From positions 1-64,000 of the forward strand of contig JAJRQB010000030.1 of the NCBI GenBank assembly GCA_024280485.1: a DNA stretch of 64,000 bases, given 5' to 3'. The translations under genes and the position numbers were made by a program. The notes below the pieces were generated by a model that had not been told where the DNA came from, searched no databases, and saw only the letters and a list, made by a program, of their open reading frames with translations. Numbering within the stretch: the first letter of the stretch is position 1; each line of letters begins with the position of its first letter. Source of the stretch: Deltaproteobacteria bacterium. Lineage in GTDB: Bacteria; Desulfobacterota; Desulfuromonadia; Desulfuromonadales; Geopsychrobacteraceae. Shown here piece after piece: positions 39,447 to 49,712 of the stretch.

Positions 39447-40979
39447 TTATGGCGTCTCACTCAGGCTCTCTTCTTCGACAAAGCGTTCAGGGCCGATGCT
39501 GATTTTGGTTTGGGCCGCCTTGGCGATACCGCGCAACATACCGTCAAAAACAAAGTTGTGAAAAGGGGTGACTCCATACCAGTAGGCGAGCCCGAGCAGG
39601 CCGCGGGGAAGAAAACGAGCAATCTGACGCAATTCAGTGCGACCGTCGTCTAAGGGTTGCAGTTCGAAGAAGAGCACAGCTTGACCGGGAAGTTTCATCT
39701 CGGCATTCAGAAGCAGCCGTTTTGGTGCTTGTACGTCGATCACCCGCCAGAGGTCGAGGGCATCTCCGGGACAAATATTTTGAAGGTCGCGGCGACCACG
39801 GCTGAGGCCAACGCCCCCGATAACCCGGTCCATCATGCCGCGCAGTTTCCAGAGCCAATTGGCATAATACCAACCGACCTCGCCGCCGATCGAGGCAACT
39901 GCTGGCCAGATATCAGCAGGTTTTGCATCAATAATGACCCGTCGTGAATCGGTGAAAATCTTTCCCCCTGCCCAGGCCGGATCGCCGCGGACGCTCCATT
40001 CTGCCGGATTTACCGGACCAGAATCGGTCCAGGAACTTTCCACAAAGTGCTCTTTCATCCGTTCAAGGGCCAGATGAATCGCTTTGCGACAATCGAACAG
40101 GTCTTGCGGTAACAGTTCGGCAATCCGGTTGTCGTGGCAGATGACCGGATTCTTCAAGCCTTCGGTCAAGGGGCGAGCCAGGGCGGCCGGGATTGGTGTC
40201 AGCAGATGAATCCAATAAGAGCTTAAGCGCGGGGTGAGAAAAGGAAGTGGGATGATCCGCCGTTTGGGTAATCCTGCTTCTTCGGCGTAAATCTCCATCA
40301 ACTGGTGATAACTGAGGATTTCCGGCTGGCCAATATCAAAGGTTTGACCGAGAGTTTCCGGACATTCCAGACAGCCGATCAGGTAGTGCAGGACATTTCT
40401 TACGCCGATTGGTTGGCACGGGGTATCGACCCAACGTGGGGTTAGAATTATTGGCAGGCGGTCGACCAGGTAGCGTAAAATTTCGAATGCAGCACTTCCC
40501 GAACCGATAATCATTGCCGCCCTTAAAGTGGTAACAGGGACCGGGCCCAATTCCAGCAAACGGCCGACTTCGCTACGTGACTGTAAGTGAAGGCTCAATC
40601 CGCTCCCTTCTTCACCCAAACCACCCAAATAGATGATCTGTTTGAGCATGGCCGCGGCTGCGCTCTTGGTCATATTCATGGCTGCGACCCGGTCGGTATG
40701 TGAGAAATCATCGACCGAAGGGTTCATGGAATGAACCAGATAAAACGCGGCCCGACAGCCGATAAGGCCTTGTAACAAGCTGGGATAGTCGAGAATGTCG
40801 CCCCGCACAATTTCCAGTTGCGGATGGTTTCCCCAGCGTCGGTTACGTAATTTTTCCGGACTACGCGCCAGTGCGCGGACCCGGTAACCGGCCTCCAACA
40901 GCCGTGGCACCAGCCGACCGCCGATATAACCTCCGGCGCCGGCGACAAAGATCGGTTGTGTATTGTGAGTCTCTGACAT
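39447..40979 (-). CDS. NAD(P)H-binding SDR family protein with DUF2867-type C-terminus
   Basis: VAGAGGYIGGRLVPRLLEAGYRVRALAR; C-terminal DLWRVIDVQAPKRLLLNAEMKLPG. Confidence 0.85.
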   Translation of the reverse strand: MSETHNTQPIFVAGAGGYIGGRLVPRLLEAGYRVRALARSPEKLRNRRWGNHPQLEIVRGDILDYPSLLQGLIGCRAAFYLVHSMNPSVDDFSHTDRVAAMNMTKSAAAAMLKQIIYLGGLGEEGSGLSLHLQSRSEVGRLLELGPVPVTTLRAAMIIGSGSAAFEILRYLVDRLPIILTPRWVDTPCQPIGVRNVLHYLIGCLECPETLGQTFDIGQPEILSYHQLMEIYAEEAGLPKRRIIPLPFLTPRLSSYWIHLLTPIPAALARPLTEGLKNPVICHDNRIAELLPQDLFDCRKAIHLALERMKEHFVESSWTDSGPVNPAEWSVRGDPAWAGGKIFTDSRRVIIDAKPADIWPAVASIGGEVGWYYANWLWKLRGMMDRVIGGVGLSRGRRDLQNICPGDALDLWRVIDVQAPKRLLLNAEMKLPGQAVLFFELQPLDDGRTELRQIARFLPRGLLGLAYWYGVTPFHNFVFDGMLRGIAKAAQTKISIGPERFVEEESLSETP

Positions 40980-41122
40980 TGTTGGAAAGGCCTCTCTTCA
41001 CTGGGGCTATAGGGTTTTTAAGTATAACACTGCCAGTGAAGAGCAGCGATTCAGGTCGAGACAGAATGGAAGTGGACTATAATTCAATACTTGTTTGTGC
41101 AGGGAGGCTGGGGTGAAGAATT

Positions 41123-41167
41123 AAAAAAGAGACACAGCTACCAAGATGGGAGCTGTGTCTCTTTTTT
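41123..41167. terminator. bidirectional Rho-independent terminator
   Basis: 17-bp perfect stem AAAAAAGAGACACAGCT / AGCTGTGTCTCTTTTTT. Confidence 0.9.
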
Positions 41168-41199
41168 ATTGAGCAGGTGGTGTTTTGCTGATCCTGGAG

Positions 41200-41865
41200 T
41201 TAACCGATAATCAGATTGGGTAACTCATCGGTGTCATCTGATTTGACGGGAAAATTGGTTTCGAGAAGTTGGCCACAATTTTCAATCGCATTACAGAGCG
41301 CAGTACAGGTTTCATCGCGATGAATTCCAGAGGTAATCGTGTTGACGATTCCATCCCAGGTGTCAGTCGGGACGACATCGTTAATGCCGCGATCGGCGAG
41401 CACATAAACTCGGCGCTCAAAGAGCGAGAGCAGGATGAGGATGCCGGTTTCGTCGCGGGTGTGATGAAGGCCATTCTCCAAAAAAGCGATGATTGCCTGC
41501 TCTTTAACCTCAGCGCTGATTTCGTCCGGATGTATCAGGCGCCGTTTAAGCGCAGGCAGACTACGGATCAGCAGCTTGAATGGAAAATAACAGAGCGCAA
41601 AAAGCCAGAGGAAGTGCCAGAGCGATTCATCCAGGAAGGCCCAACTGAGGGAGGTTGCTGCGGCTAGCGAAAAAAGGCCAGCGCCGAGGATTTCTGCGCG
41701 CGGATAGTCGTAGGACTCATCGATCACCATCGGCACGATTTCGCCACTGGTCCGGCTTTCGGCGTGCTTGACCGCAGCCTCGATACGTAATTTTTCTTCT
41801 GCGGTAAATAAATTTTTTGCTGTCATGGGCTGACGCCTTTGGCTTGCATTGTTTTTAAGTTTCAT
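41200..41865 (-). CDS. TPM domain membrane protein
   Basis: AVKHAESRTSGEIVPMVIDES, two TM segments, RRVYVLADRGINDVV. Confidence 0.85.
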   Translation of the reverse strand: MKLKNNASQRRQPMTAKNLFTAEEKLRIEAAVKHAESRTSGEIVPMVIDESYDYPRAEILGAGLFSLAAATSLSWAFLDESLWHFLWLFALCYFPFKLLIRSLPALKRRLIHPDEISAEVKEQAIIAFLENGLHHTRDETGILILLSLFERRVYVLADRGINDVVPTDTWDGIVNTITSGIHRDETCTALCNAIENCGQLLETNFPVKSDDTDELPNLIIG

Positions 41866-41893
41866 CGTCCAGGTTTAAGTGGCTAACGGTTGT

Positions 41894-42616
41894 TTACCAA
41901 CCACCGGAAGAGCCGCCGCCGCCGAATCCACCACCGCCGCCGCTAAACCCACCGCCACCACCGCCGAATCCGCCACCCATGCCGCCCATGCCGCCAATCC
42001 AGAGACCACTGCGACGGTGACGTCCACGTCGACCCCCGCCAAATAACATCATTCCAGGTCCGAGAAAGAGCAGAAGAGCCAGTGAGCCCCAGGAGCTGCG
42101 TTTCTTCTTTTTGGCGGTGCGTCCGGTCCCCTGATATTCGCCACGGACCGCTTCAGCCATAGATGAAATCCCGGCAATAACCCCGGCATCATAATCACCA
42201 GTTTTAAAATATGGAGTAATCTCTTTATCTATGATCCGTCCGGCGAGCAGGTCGGTGAGTTTTCCTTCGAGGCCGTAACCGACCTCGATACGAATTTTAC
42301 GTTCCTGTTTTGCGATCAACAGGAGGGCACCGTTATCTTTTCCCTTTTGGCCGACCTTCCAACTTTCGGCAACCCTCAGACTATATTCTTCGAGTGATTC
42401 GCCTTCGAGTGAATCGATAGTCAAAATAACAAGCTGAGTTGAGTCGCTGGCCTCAAATCCTTGCAGGAAATTCTCGATTTTCAGTTCAATCTCTGGCGAA
42501 ATAACGCCCGCAAGGTCATTAACGTAGCCTGTAAGTTTAGGTATCTCGAGCGCCGCAACATTCAGTGGCAGTAGCAGGACAACCAGACTTATCAGGATGA
42601 ATCGACAGATATTCAT
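41894..42616 (-). CDS. TPM domain protein with Gly-rich C-terminus
   Basis: signal peptide, LTGYVNDLAGVISPE, GGGFGGGGGGFSGGGGGFGGGGSSGGW. Confidence 0.9.
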   Translation of the reverse strand: MNICRFILISLVVLLLPLNVAALEIPKLTGYVNDLAGVISPEIELKIENFLQGFEASDSTQLVILTIDSLEGESLEEYSLRVAESWKVGQKGKDNGALLLIAKQERKIRIEVGYGLEGKLTDLLAGRIIDKEITPYFKTGDYDAGVIAGISSMAEAVRGEYQGTGRTAKKKKRSSWGSLALLLFLGPGMMLFGGGRRGRHRRSGLWIGGMGGMGGGFGGGGGGFSGGGGGFGGGGSSGGW

Positions 42617-42619
42617 AGG

Positions 42620-43210
42620 TTAAAATTTTACCTTAGGAGCGGTTTCGGCCCCGGCGTCAGCTTTAAAAGACTCTTTACGCTCAAGGTTGAGCAGGAACTT
42701 GTTCGTCAGGTTGTTCGGGAAGGTACGGATCGAACTGTTGAAGGTCTGCACCGCTTTGTTGAAACGCTGGCGCGCTACATTGATCCGATTTTCGGTCCCT
42801 TCAAGCTGGTGTTGCAGATCGAGAAAGTTCTGATTCGCTTTCAGATCGGGATAACGCTCGGCGACAACCAGCAGTCGGGAGAGTGCACCCGAGAGCGCAC
42901 CCTGGGCCCGCTGATAATTCTGCATCGCGGCCGCATTCCCGAGGTCACCGGTATTGATCTGGGTCTTGCCAATGCTGGCGCGGGCTTCTGTGACAGCCAG
43001 CAGGGTCTCTTTTTCGTGAGAGGCGTAGGCCTTGACTGTTTCGACCAGATTCGGGATCAAATCTGCACGCCGCTGATAGGTCGCTTCGACATCAGCCCAG
43101 GCTGCAAAGACCCCTTCCTCGTTCTTCTGGATCTGGTTATATCCGCAGCCGCTGAGAGCGGGCAGGCAGATGAGGGCGGCAATTAAAAAAAGACAAAGGC
43201 GTTTCAACAT
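42620..43210 (-). CDS. lemA: LemA family protein
   Basis: GYNQIQKNEEGVFAAWADVEATYQRRADLIPNLVETVKAYA. Confidence 0.94.
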   Translation of the reverse strand: MLKRLCLFLIAALICLPALSGCGYNQIQKNEEGVFAAWADVEATYQRRADLIPNLVETVKAYASHEKETLLAVTEARASIGKTQINTGDLGNAAAMQNYQRAQGALSGALSRLLVVAERYPDLKANQNFLDLQHQLEGTENRINVARQRFNKAVQTFNSSIRTFPNNLTNKFLLNLERKESFKADAGAETAPKVKF

Positions 43211-43314
43211 GACGAATGAACCTCTTTTTCATAAAAAAGTGAGCTGATTGAGTAACAAATGAGATCTGATTTCAAGATAGTCTCCCAGATGCGGATTGTA
43301 AAGAGATGATCCCC

Positions 43315-44592
43315 CTATTTCTCCAGTTTGAGGATCAGTAACGGGCCGTCCGGCACAATTGCCCAGCGTGCATCCTGCCCGAATCTTTCCAGTAATTGAT
43401 GGATTGCCAGATTAATGTCAGCTGCAGGTTTGAAATGAAAGCGCTTCAGGGTCGCAGCATCGATTCCTGTGGTGTGCATCCAGATTTCATTCTTCAGCAT
43501 GACCTGATAGGTCTCCTGTGCACACCACTGATCGGGGAGGAAGAACTCTTTTTTCATAAGCTTGTCAATGAAATCTCGAGGTGTGGTGGCATGCTCAAAT
43601 ACAGCACGGTACTCATCACTGCCGAAGCCTTCGAGACACTCACTGGCGATCAGGATCACGCCGCCTTCGCGGATTGCGCTGGCGACGCCTGAAATTCCCT
43701 TGGCTGTTTGATACAGGTTGCAATCGAGCGGTGCTCCGGCGTTGGTAGTGACCACGAAGTCGAGCGGCTCAGCCAGGGAATGGACACAATGTCGGGTTAG
43801 AAAATCAACGCCAGCGAGATGGGCCTTGACCGGATGCCCGGCAAAGACGCCAGTCAATTGTTTGTTGGTGTCAAGGGTGACATTGACAATAAAATCAGCA
43901 CCAGCCTGAGCCATGATCGCCAATCCGGCTTCATGGAAAGGGTTCCCTTCAAGCACACCGTAGCGCGTTTGTGGATGGGCGACCATCTCGGGACCGTGCA
44001 TGAATTCCAGGGTCTTGACCGAAGAGATCCCCGGCAGTATCGACTTACGCCCACCAGAGAAACCGGCCCACATATGGGGTTCAATAAAGCCGGTCAGAAT
44101 CTTCAGGTCGGCGGCCAGATAATGCTTGTTAACCAGGGCCGGTACGCCATCGCCAATCTCTCCAACCAGGATCATATCGTCCTGATTCTTGGAGAAGTGG
44201 TTGATGATCCGGTAAGAAGCAGCAACCTCTTTACCGACCAGCCGCTCCAGTTCGAGTCCTTCGTTGGGGCGATGGATACCGGTGGCGATCAGAATTGTAA
44301 TGTTGTCAGCGGGGATGCCTGCAGCTTCCAGCTGTTGAATGATCAGTGGCAGCAAAAGGGTATTCGGAACTGGTCGGGTGATGTCGCTGATGACAATCAC
44401 TGCATCATTTTTGTTGCGAGCCAGATCTTTAAGTTGTGCACTTGCAATCGGCCGCGCCAGGGCTTGCAGAACCGCCTCAGATGGTTGTGCGATAACCTTA
44501 GCTTCCTGCGGTGAGAGCACGCCGACAAAGTTGGACGTTTGTGGAAACTCTAGATCCAGGCCCTCTTCACCATACTTGAGACGGATGTTCAT
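43315..44592 (-). CDS. larA: LarA-like (nickel-dependent lactate racemase family) protein
   Basis: SDITRPVPNTLLLPLIIQQL, ATGIHRPN, GFSGGRKSILPGISS, FHEAGL. Confidence 0.88.
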   Translation of the reverse strand: MNIRLKYGEEGLDLEFPQTSNFVGVLSPQEAKVIAQPSEAVLQALARPIASAQLKDLARNKNDAVIVISDITRPVPNTLLLPLIIQQLEAAGIPADNITILIATGIHRPNEGLELERLVGKEVAASYRIINHFSKNQDDMILVGEIGDGVPALVNKHYLAADLKILTGFIEPHMWAGFSGGRKSILPGISSVKTLEFMHGPEMVAHPQTRYGVLEGNPFHEAGLAIMAQAGADFIVNVTLDTNKQLTGVFAGHPVKAHLAGVDFLTRHCVHSLAEPLDFVVTTNAGAPLDCNLYQTAKGISGVASAIREGGVILIASECLEGFGSDEYRAVFEHATTPRDFIDKLMKKEFFLPDQWCAQETYQVMLKNEIWMHTTGIDAATLKRFHFKPAADINLAIHQLLERFGQDARWAIVPDGPLLILKLEK

Positions 44593-44619
44593 AAGATCCT
44601 CCTCTTTTGACTTAGACTG

Positions 44620-46725
44620 CTAATTCTCGATCAAGCTGAAATCGATCCGTCTTCGCCAGGGTTCAACTTTCTCAACCTTGACCCTGACCCGCATGCCGAT
44701 TTTGAATTCGGTACGGCGGCGTTCACCAATCAGGGCGACGGCGACGGGGTCGAAATGGTAGAAGTCGTTCTGCAGGCTGCGCACATGGACCAGACCATCG
44801 ACAAAGACTTCGTCCAGCTCGACAAAAAAACCAAACTCAGTCACCGATGAAATTGTGCCATCAAACTCCTCACCCAAGCGCTTTTCCATCACCTGGCAAC
44901 AACGCAGGGCCACCAATTCGCGTTCGGCCTGCATCGCTCGGCGTTCTTTGGCCGAGCAATCAAGGCCAAGCTGAACGAGTTCGTTCTCAGTGGTTGCAGT
45001 CGACTTTGGGTCGCCGGAGATGGCTCGTTTGAGAATACGATGAATGATAAGGTCGGGGTAGCGGCGGATTGGTGAAGTGAAGTGGCAATAGAAGTCAGCC
45101 GCCAGGCCGAAGTGGCCACTGTTCTTCGGCGTATAGCAGGCCTGCTTCAGGCTGCGTAAGAGTTGTTGATTAACTAGTCGTGCTTCCGGCTTGTCGGCGA
45201 TATCGAACAACAGCTTCTGGAGTGCCGGTTGTAACTTCCCACTTAAAACCAGACCCACCCCGCACTCGGATGCAAGTTGCTGTAACTCTTGAAGCTTTAG
45301 CAGATCGGGTTCTTCGTGAATGCGGTAGAGCAGTGGCCAGTTCTTCTTGGTCAGATAACTCGCTACTGCTTCATTGGCGGCCAGCATGAACTCTTCGATC
45401 AGACGATGCGCCTGGTTGCGCTCAATCTTGACCAGATCGAAGGGGGTGCCGCATTCATCGAGCAGAACTTCTACCTCGGGGATTTCCATCTCCAGGCTGC
45501 CGCGTTGCTGTCTCATCTGACCCAGGCTTTTGGCCAGTTCGGCCATTTCTCGCAGTTGCGCAGCTAGGCTGTTATCCAGTTCCGACTGCTCAGAATTATC
45601 CAGGCAGGAAGCGACCTGAGTGTAGGTCAAACGGGCCTGACTGCGCATCACTGCAGGATAAAATTTCGATTCCAAACGTTCACCGCTTGGATCAAAACGC
45701 ATCTCGGCGGCCATCACCAGTCGATCTTCATCTGGATTGAGTGAGCAGATCCCGTTGCTCAGTGCTTCGGGGAGCATCGGCAGGCAATAACCGGGGAAAT
45801 AAACACTGGTTCCGCGCTCGAGTGCATCCTCATCCAGGGCAGACTGTTGTTCGACATAGTAAGAGACATCGGCGATGCAGACCCAGAGGATAAAGGTTCC
45901 GTCAGTATTTTTTTGCAGTGTAACCGCATCGTCAAAATCTCTGGCGGTTTCGCCGTCGATGGTCACCAGCGGTAGTTTGCGCAGATCTATCCGACGGGCA
46001 ATTTCACTCTCATCAATCGTCTCGGCGACAGCTTCGGCTTGGCGCAGAGCTGCTGGAGAAAAACTATTCGGCAGGTTATGGCTGCGGATCACAGTTTCTA
46101 TATCAACCTGCGGGTCATCTGCCGCGCCAAGTATCGCAACGATCCGGCCGCTAGCGTGAAATTCTCCGTGAGCATAGTGTTCGATCTCTACTTCGACTAC
46201 ATCTCCGGGTTTCGCGTCGGCATGCGGCCCGACCTGTATCGGTCCACCCAGTTTCTTCTCCACTGGCCAGACTTGTCGGCCTTTTCCGCGCGGACGATAA
46301 AGGCCGATTAAGCGGCTGTGCGCCCGTTCCAGAATATTAAGCACCTTCGCGTAGGGCCGTCTGTCGCGCGCTGAAATGCCGAGACCGACCCGGACCCGAT
46401 CACCATCCATTGCCGTGTTGACATGTCGTGCCGGGATGAACAGATCTTCCTGCTGTGCATCATCCTGACGCAAAAAACCATAACCTTTCTCGGCAATCGA
46501 AAATATCCCTTCGGCCGTACGTTTCTGCTGTGGGACCAGGCGATATTTCCCTTTACGCCCCTGGATCAAGCTCTTATGTGCCAGCTGGTCAAGGACCTTG
46601 GTCAACAGTTTGCGCTCACCACCACGCAGGTTGAGGCGTTCAGCAATATCTCGGCGGTCCAACGGATGTTTCTGCCCGCGGCCGAGCAGATCTAGAATTT
46701 TTTGTTCGAGTGGTTGCATAGTCAT
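44620..46725 (-). CDS. rnr: ribonuclease R
   Basis: 701 aa; ETARDFDDAVTL, YHFTSPIRRYPDLIIHR, C-terminal S1 domain. Confidence 0.95.
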   Translation of the reverse strand: MTMQPLEQKILDLLGRGQKHPLDRRDIAERLNLRGGERKLLTKVLDQLAHKSLIQGRKGKYRLVPQQKRTAEGIFSIAEKGYGFLRQDDAQQEDLFIPARHVNTAMDGDRVRVGLGISARDRRPYAKVLNILERAHSRLIGLYRPRGKGRQVWPVEKKLGGPIQVGPHADAKPGDVVEVEIEHYAHGEFHASGRIVAILGAADDPQVDIETVIRSHNLPNSFSPAALRQAEAVAETIDESEIARRIDLRKLPLVTIDGETARDFDDAVTLQKNTDGTFILWVCIADVSYYVEQQSALDEDALERGTSVYFPGYCLPMLPEALSNGICSLNPDEDRLVMAAEMRFDPSGERLESKFYPAVMRSQARLTYTQVASCLDNSEQSELDNSLAAQLREMAELAKSLGQMRQQRGSLEMEIPEVEVLLDECGTPFDLVKIERNQAHRLIEEFMLAANEAVASYLTKKNWPLLYRIHEEPDLLKLQELQQLASECGVGLVLSGKLQPALQKLLFDIADKPEARLVNQQLLRSLKQACYTPKNSGHFGLAADFYCHFTSPIRRYPDLIIHRILKRAISGDPKSTATTENELVQLGLDCSAKERRAMQAERELVALRCCQVMEKRLGEEFDGTISSVTEFGFFVELDEVFVDGLVHVRSLQNDFYHFDPVAVALIGERRRTEFKIGMRVRVKVEKVEPWRRRIDFSLIEN

Positions 46726-46917
46726 TTTCTTTAGACAGGGTCAGAAAATTTGCAGCTGAGAGCGACAGATACTCGTTAGCATACTACAAATGGTTTCATT
46801 AGTATTCGGCTGTTTGCTTCAAGGTGCGGCACAGACGGAGGTTAATTCGAGTGACCCGACCTGATAAATATTTCTGATTAGAGTATCCTGTAACGAACCC
46901 AATCAGGAGTTATAATA

Positions 46918-48252
46918 ATGTCCAGTGAAAACCCTACGAACGAACCCAGGCCTCGCGTTCTGATCATCGGCGGCGGCTTCGCTGGGATTGAATGTGCCAG
47001 CAGATTGGCAACGGCATCTGTCGATATTACTCTTGCCGATCGACACAATTACCATCTTTTCCAGCCCCTGCTTTACCAGGTTGCGACTGCGGTTCTCTCC
47101 CCAGCCGATATCGCTGCGCCGATCCGGCGGCTGCTGCGTAATCAACAGAACGTGAGGGTGGTGCTGGCAGAGTTACTCGGAGTTGATCTTCAGAAGCGTC
47201 GGGCCAACCTTCAGCAGGTCAAAGTTCCTTATGACTATCTGGTGCTGGCGACCGGTGCGACCCATTCATATTTCGGGCATGAGGAATGGGCGGCCAGCGC
47301 GCCGGGCTTGAAGACCGTTGAGGATGCCCTGGAAATTCGTCGTCGCGTGCTGCTCGCTTACGAAGCTGCCGAGTGGGAAGCCGATGCCGAAGCGCGTCGC
47401 GCCAAATTGACATTTGTCGTCATCGGTGGCGGTCCGACCGGTGTCGAGCTGGCTGGTGCCCTTAAAGAGATCGCCTCGCAGACCATCCCCAAAGATTTTC
47501 GTCACATCGATACCACCACCGCTCAAGTCATTCTGATCGAAGCAGGGCCTCGACTTCTGGCTGCTATGCCTGAAAAACTCGGGCTTCGCGCGCTACAAGA
47601 TCTTGAACAGATGGGGGTGCAGGTCCGGCTGAACAGTATGGTCACGGAGATCACAGAGGGACTTGTGAGTATCGGGAGTGAAAAGCTTCTCGCCGAAAAT
47701 ATTGTTTGGGCTGCCGGGGTGCGTGGCTCTGAGGTCGCAGTCACTCTGGATTGTGAACTTGATCGTCAAGGGAGGGTCCTGGTCGAGTCAGATCTGTCGC
47801 TTCCCGGACATCCAGAGGTATTTGTTGTGGGTGACCTCGCTAACTTGACCGATTTACACACCGGGCATCCCGTTCCCGGGGTTGCTCCTGCCGCGATTCA
47901 AATGGGTCGTCATGTGGCAAATCTGATCCGTGCCGACCTTGCCAATCTTGTTGATGGCGAACATGCACCACGCAAAGCTTTTCATTATCGTGACAAGGGG
48001 AGCATGTCGACCATCGGGCGTAACCGAGCCGTGGCTTCTCTCGGCGGCCGCCAGTTCGGCGGATTTTTTGCGTGGTTGATCTGGGGGGTGGTACATATCA
48101 TCCCTTTGATCGGTTTCCGCAATAAATTGTCGGTCATTTTTTCCTGGCTCTGGAGCTATTTTTCGTTGAGCAAAAACGCACGGTTGATTACCGGGCGCCC
48201 CAAAATGAAAGTTAAGCGGGTACGCGGAGTTGATGAAAATAATCAGGCTTAG
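46918..48252 (+). CDS. type II NADH dehydrogenase-like FAD oxidoreductase
   Basis: VLIIGGGFAGIECASRL, HNYHLFQPLLYQVATAVLSP, FVVIGGGPTGVELAGAL. Confidence 0.92.
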   Translation: MSSENPTNEPRPRVLIIGGGFAGIECASRLATASVDITLADRHNYHLFQPLLYQVATAVLSPADIAAPIRRLLRNQQNVRVVLAELLGVDLQKRRANLQQVKVPYDYLVLATGATHSYFGHEEWAASAPGLKTVEDALEIRRRVLLAYEAAEWEADAEARRAKLTFVVIGGGPTGVELAGALKEIASQTIPKDFRHIDTTTAQVILIEAGPRLLAAMPEKLGLRALQDLEQMGVQVRLNSMVTEITEGLVSIGSEKLLAENIVWAAGVRGSEVAVTLDCELDRQGRVLVESDLSLPGHPEVFVVGDLANLTDLHTGHPVPGVAPAAIQMGRHVANLIRADLANLVDGEHAPRKAFHYRDKGSMSTIGRNRAVASLGGRQFGGFFAWLIWGVVHIIPLIGFRNKLSVIFSWLWSYFSLSKNARLITGRPKMKVKRVRGVDENNQA

Positions 48253-48314
48253 GAGCAATAGGTTCCTGCCTTATCCAGTGAATAACCTTAAAGTGAATAG
48301 AAACGGAGAATGCG

Positions 48315-49103
48315 ATGCGCTGCCATGAAGTCGATTACACCATAGTTGGTGATGATATGCAGATGGTCCAGGTTGAGTTGGATCCGAGTGAAACGGTGAT
48401 CGCCGAGGCCGGGGCGATGAACTACATGGAAGAGGATATTCAGTTTGAAGCGCGAATGGGTGACGGTTCGCAGGCTGATCAGGGGTTGATGAGCAAACTG
48501 TTCAGCGTCGGTAAGCGCGTGCTGACCGGTGAGTCAATCTTTATGACCCATTTTACCAATCAGGGTCGCGTCAAGCGGCATGTTGCCTTTGCCGCCCCTT
48601 ACCCCGGTAAGATCATTCCGATGGACCTGGGCAAGCTCGGTGGTGAAGTCCTCTGTCAGAAAGATTACTTCCTCTGCGCCGCTCACGGCACCAGTCTCGG
48701 GATTGCCTTCCAGCGTCGTCTCGGTGCCGGTTTTTTTGGTGGCGAAGGGTTCATCCTGCAGCGTCTGCAAGGTGACGGCATGGTCTTCGTTCACGCCGGT
48801 GGCACCATTATCGAACGACATTTGCAGGGTGAAACCCTGCGCGTCGACACCGGCTGTCTGGTCGCCTTTGAGCCGAGTATTGATTACAACATTGAACGGG
48901 CCGGTAATTTGAAGAGCATGTTTTTCGGTGGGGAAGGGATGTTCCTCGCCACCCTGAGTGGCCATGGCAAGGTCTGGTTGCAGAGTCTGCCGTTCAGTCG
49001 CTTGGCCGATCGGATAATTGCTCATGCCCCAAGAGCAGGTGGTTCAGATAAGGGCGAAGGTTCTGTGCTCGGCGGGATTGGCCGAATGCTGGATGGTCGT
49101 TAA
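48315..49103 (+). CDS. TIGR00266/AIM24 family protein
   Basis: 262 aa; [32 protein letters not shown]. Confidence 0.88.
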   Translation: MRCHEVDYTIVGDDMQMVQVELDPSETVIAEAGAMNYMEEDIQFEARMGDGSQADQGLMSKLFSVGKRVLTGESIFMTHFTNQGRVKRHVAFAAPYPGKIIPMDLGKLGGEVLCQKDYFLCAAHGTSLGIAFQRRLGAGFFGGEGFILQRLQGDGMVFVHAGGTIIERHLQGETLRVDTGCLVAFEPSIDYNIERAGNLKSMFFGGEGMFLATLSGHGKVWLQSLPFSRLADRIIAHAPRAGGSDKGEGSVLGGIGRMLDGR

Positions 49104-49666
49104 CGGCATTTTTCTAAAAGCAGTCATCTTGGGGATCAACCGGATTCACTGGCTTTCACTAAATCTGTTCGGAGGATATCCACGGTGAAACGTGCTCAAG
49201 ATTGGTCGCCCGAAGAAAAGAGAACCTGTAGCCCAGCGCAGTGTCTTTCGAACTCTCCCGGATTTCTGAAATCGGTCTAATGTTGTGCCTGAAAAGATAA
49301 CAACAGAGGTATGAACAATTCCTGTAATAACTGTATGCATTGCATTCATAACCCGGTTTGGATTGCTGGATTGACGCCAGTCAGGTCCACAAACTGTGGT
49401 AATAACGCAAAAGCGGGACTGTTCAGTTATATGGATCAGTTCCATCGCTTTTAGCACGCTTCATGACCCGCCGTATACGGAACAGTACGCACGGTGGTGT
49501 TTCCCCTCCTGTGTCGGGTCTGTTTCCCAAAATCTTTTCATACCTGTCAAATCTCAGATTTCTTCAGAACATGGAGGTATAACGACAATTGCCCTTGTAG
49601 GCATAAATTACCTTATGAGAGCCATTTCAAAAAATATTTCCATTCTTCTCTGTGGCGTGCTAGATT

Positions 49667-49683
49667 AGTCTAGTTTTTAGACT
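49667..49683 (+). promoter_or_regulatory. inverted repeat, candidate operator of the BrxR/CapW-like regulator
   Basis: AGTCTA-N5-TAGACT about 30 nt upstream of the TTG start, next to a weak TAGATT -10-like hexamer. Confidence 0.45.
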
Positions 49684-49712
49684 GTGAATAATTTTTAGCC
49701 GGTGAGGTTGTT

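Noticed and set aside
41894-41990. GCC-rich repeat tract as a CRISPR or tandem-repeat locus
   Set aside because: It encodes the Gly-rich C-terminus of a TPM-domain protein, typical of this family
49146-49668. ORFs in the gap before the Wadjet operon, considered as small defence genes or a mobile-element remnant
   Set aside because: No RBS, no recognisable motif, overlapping frames on both strands
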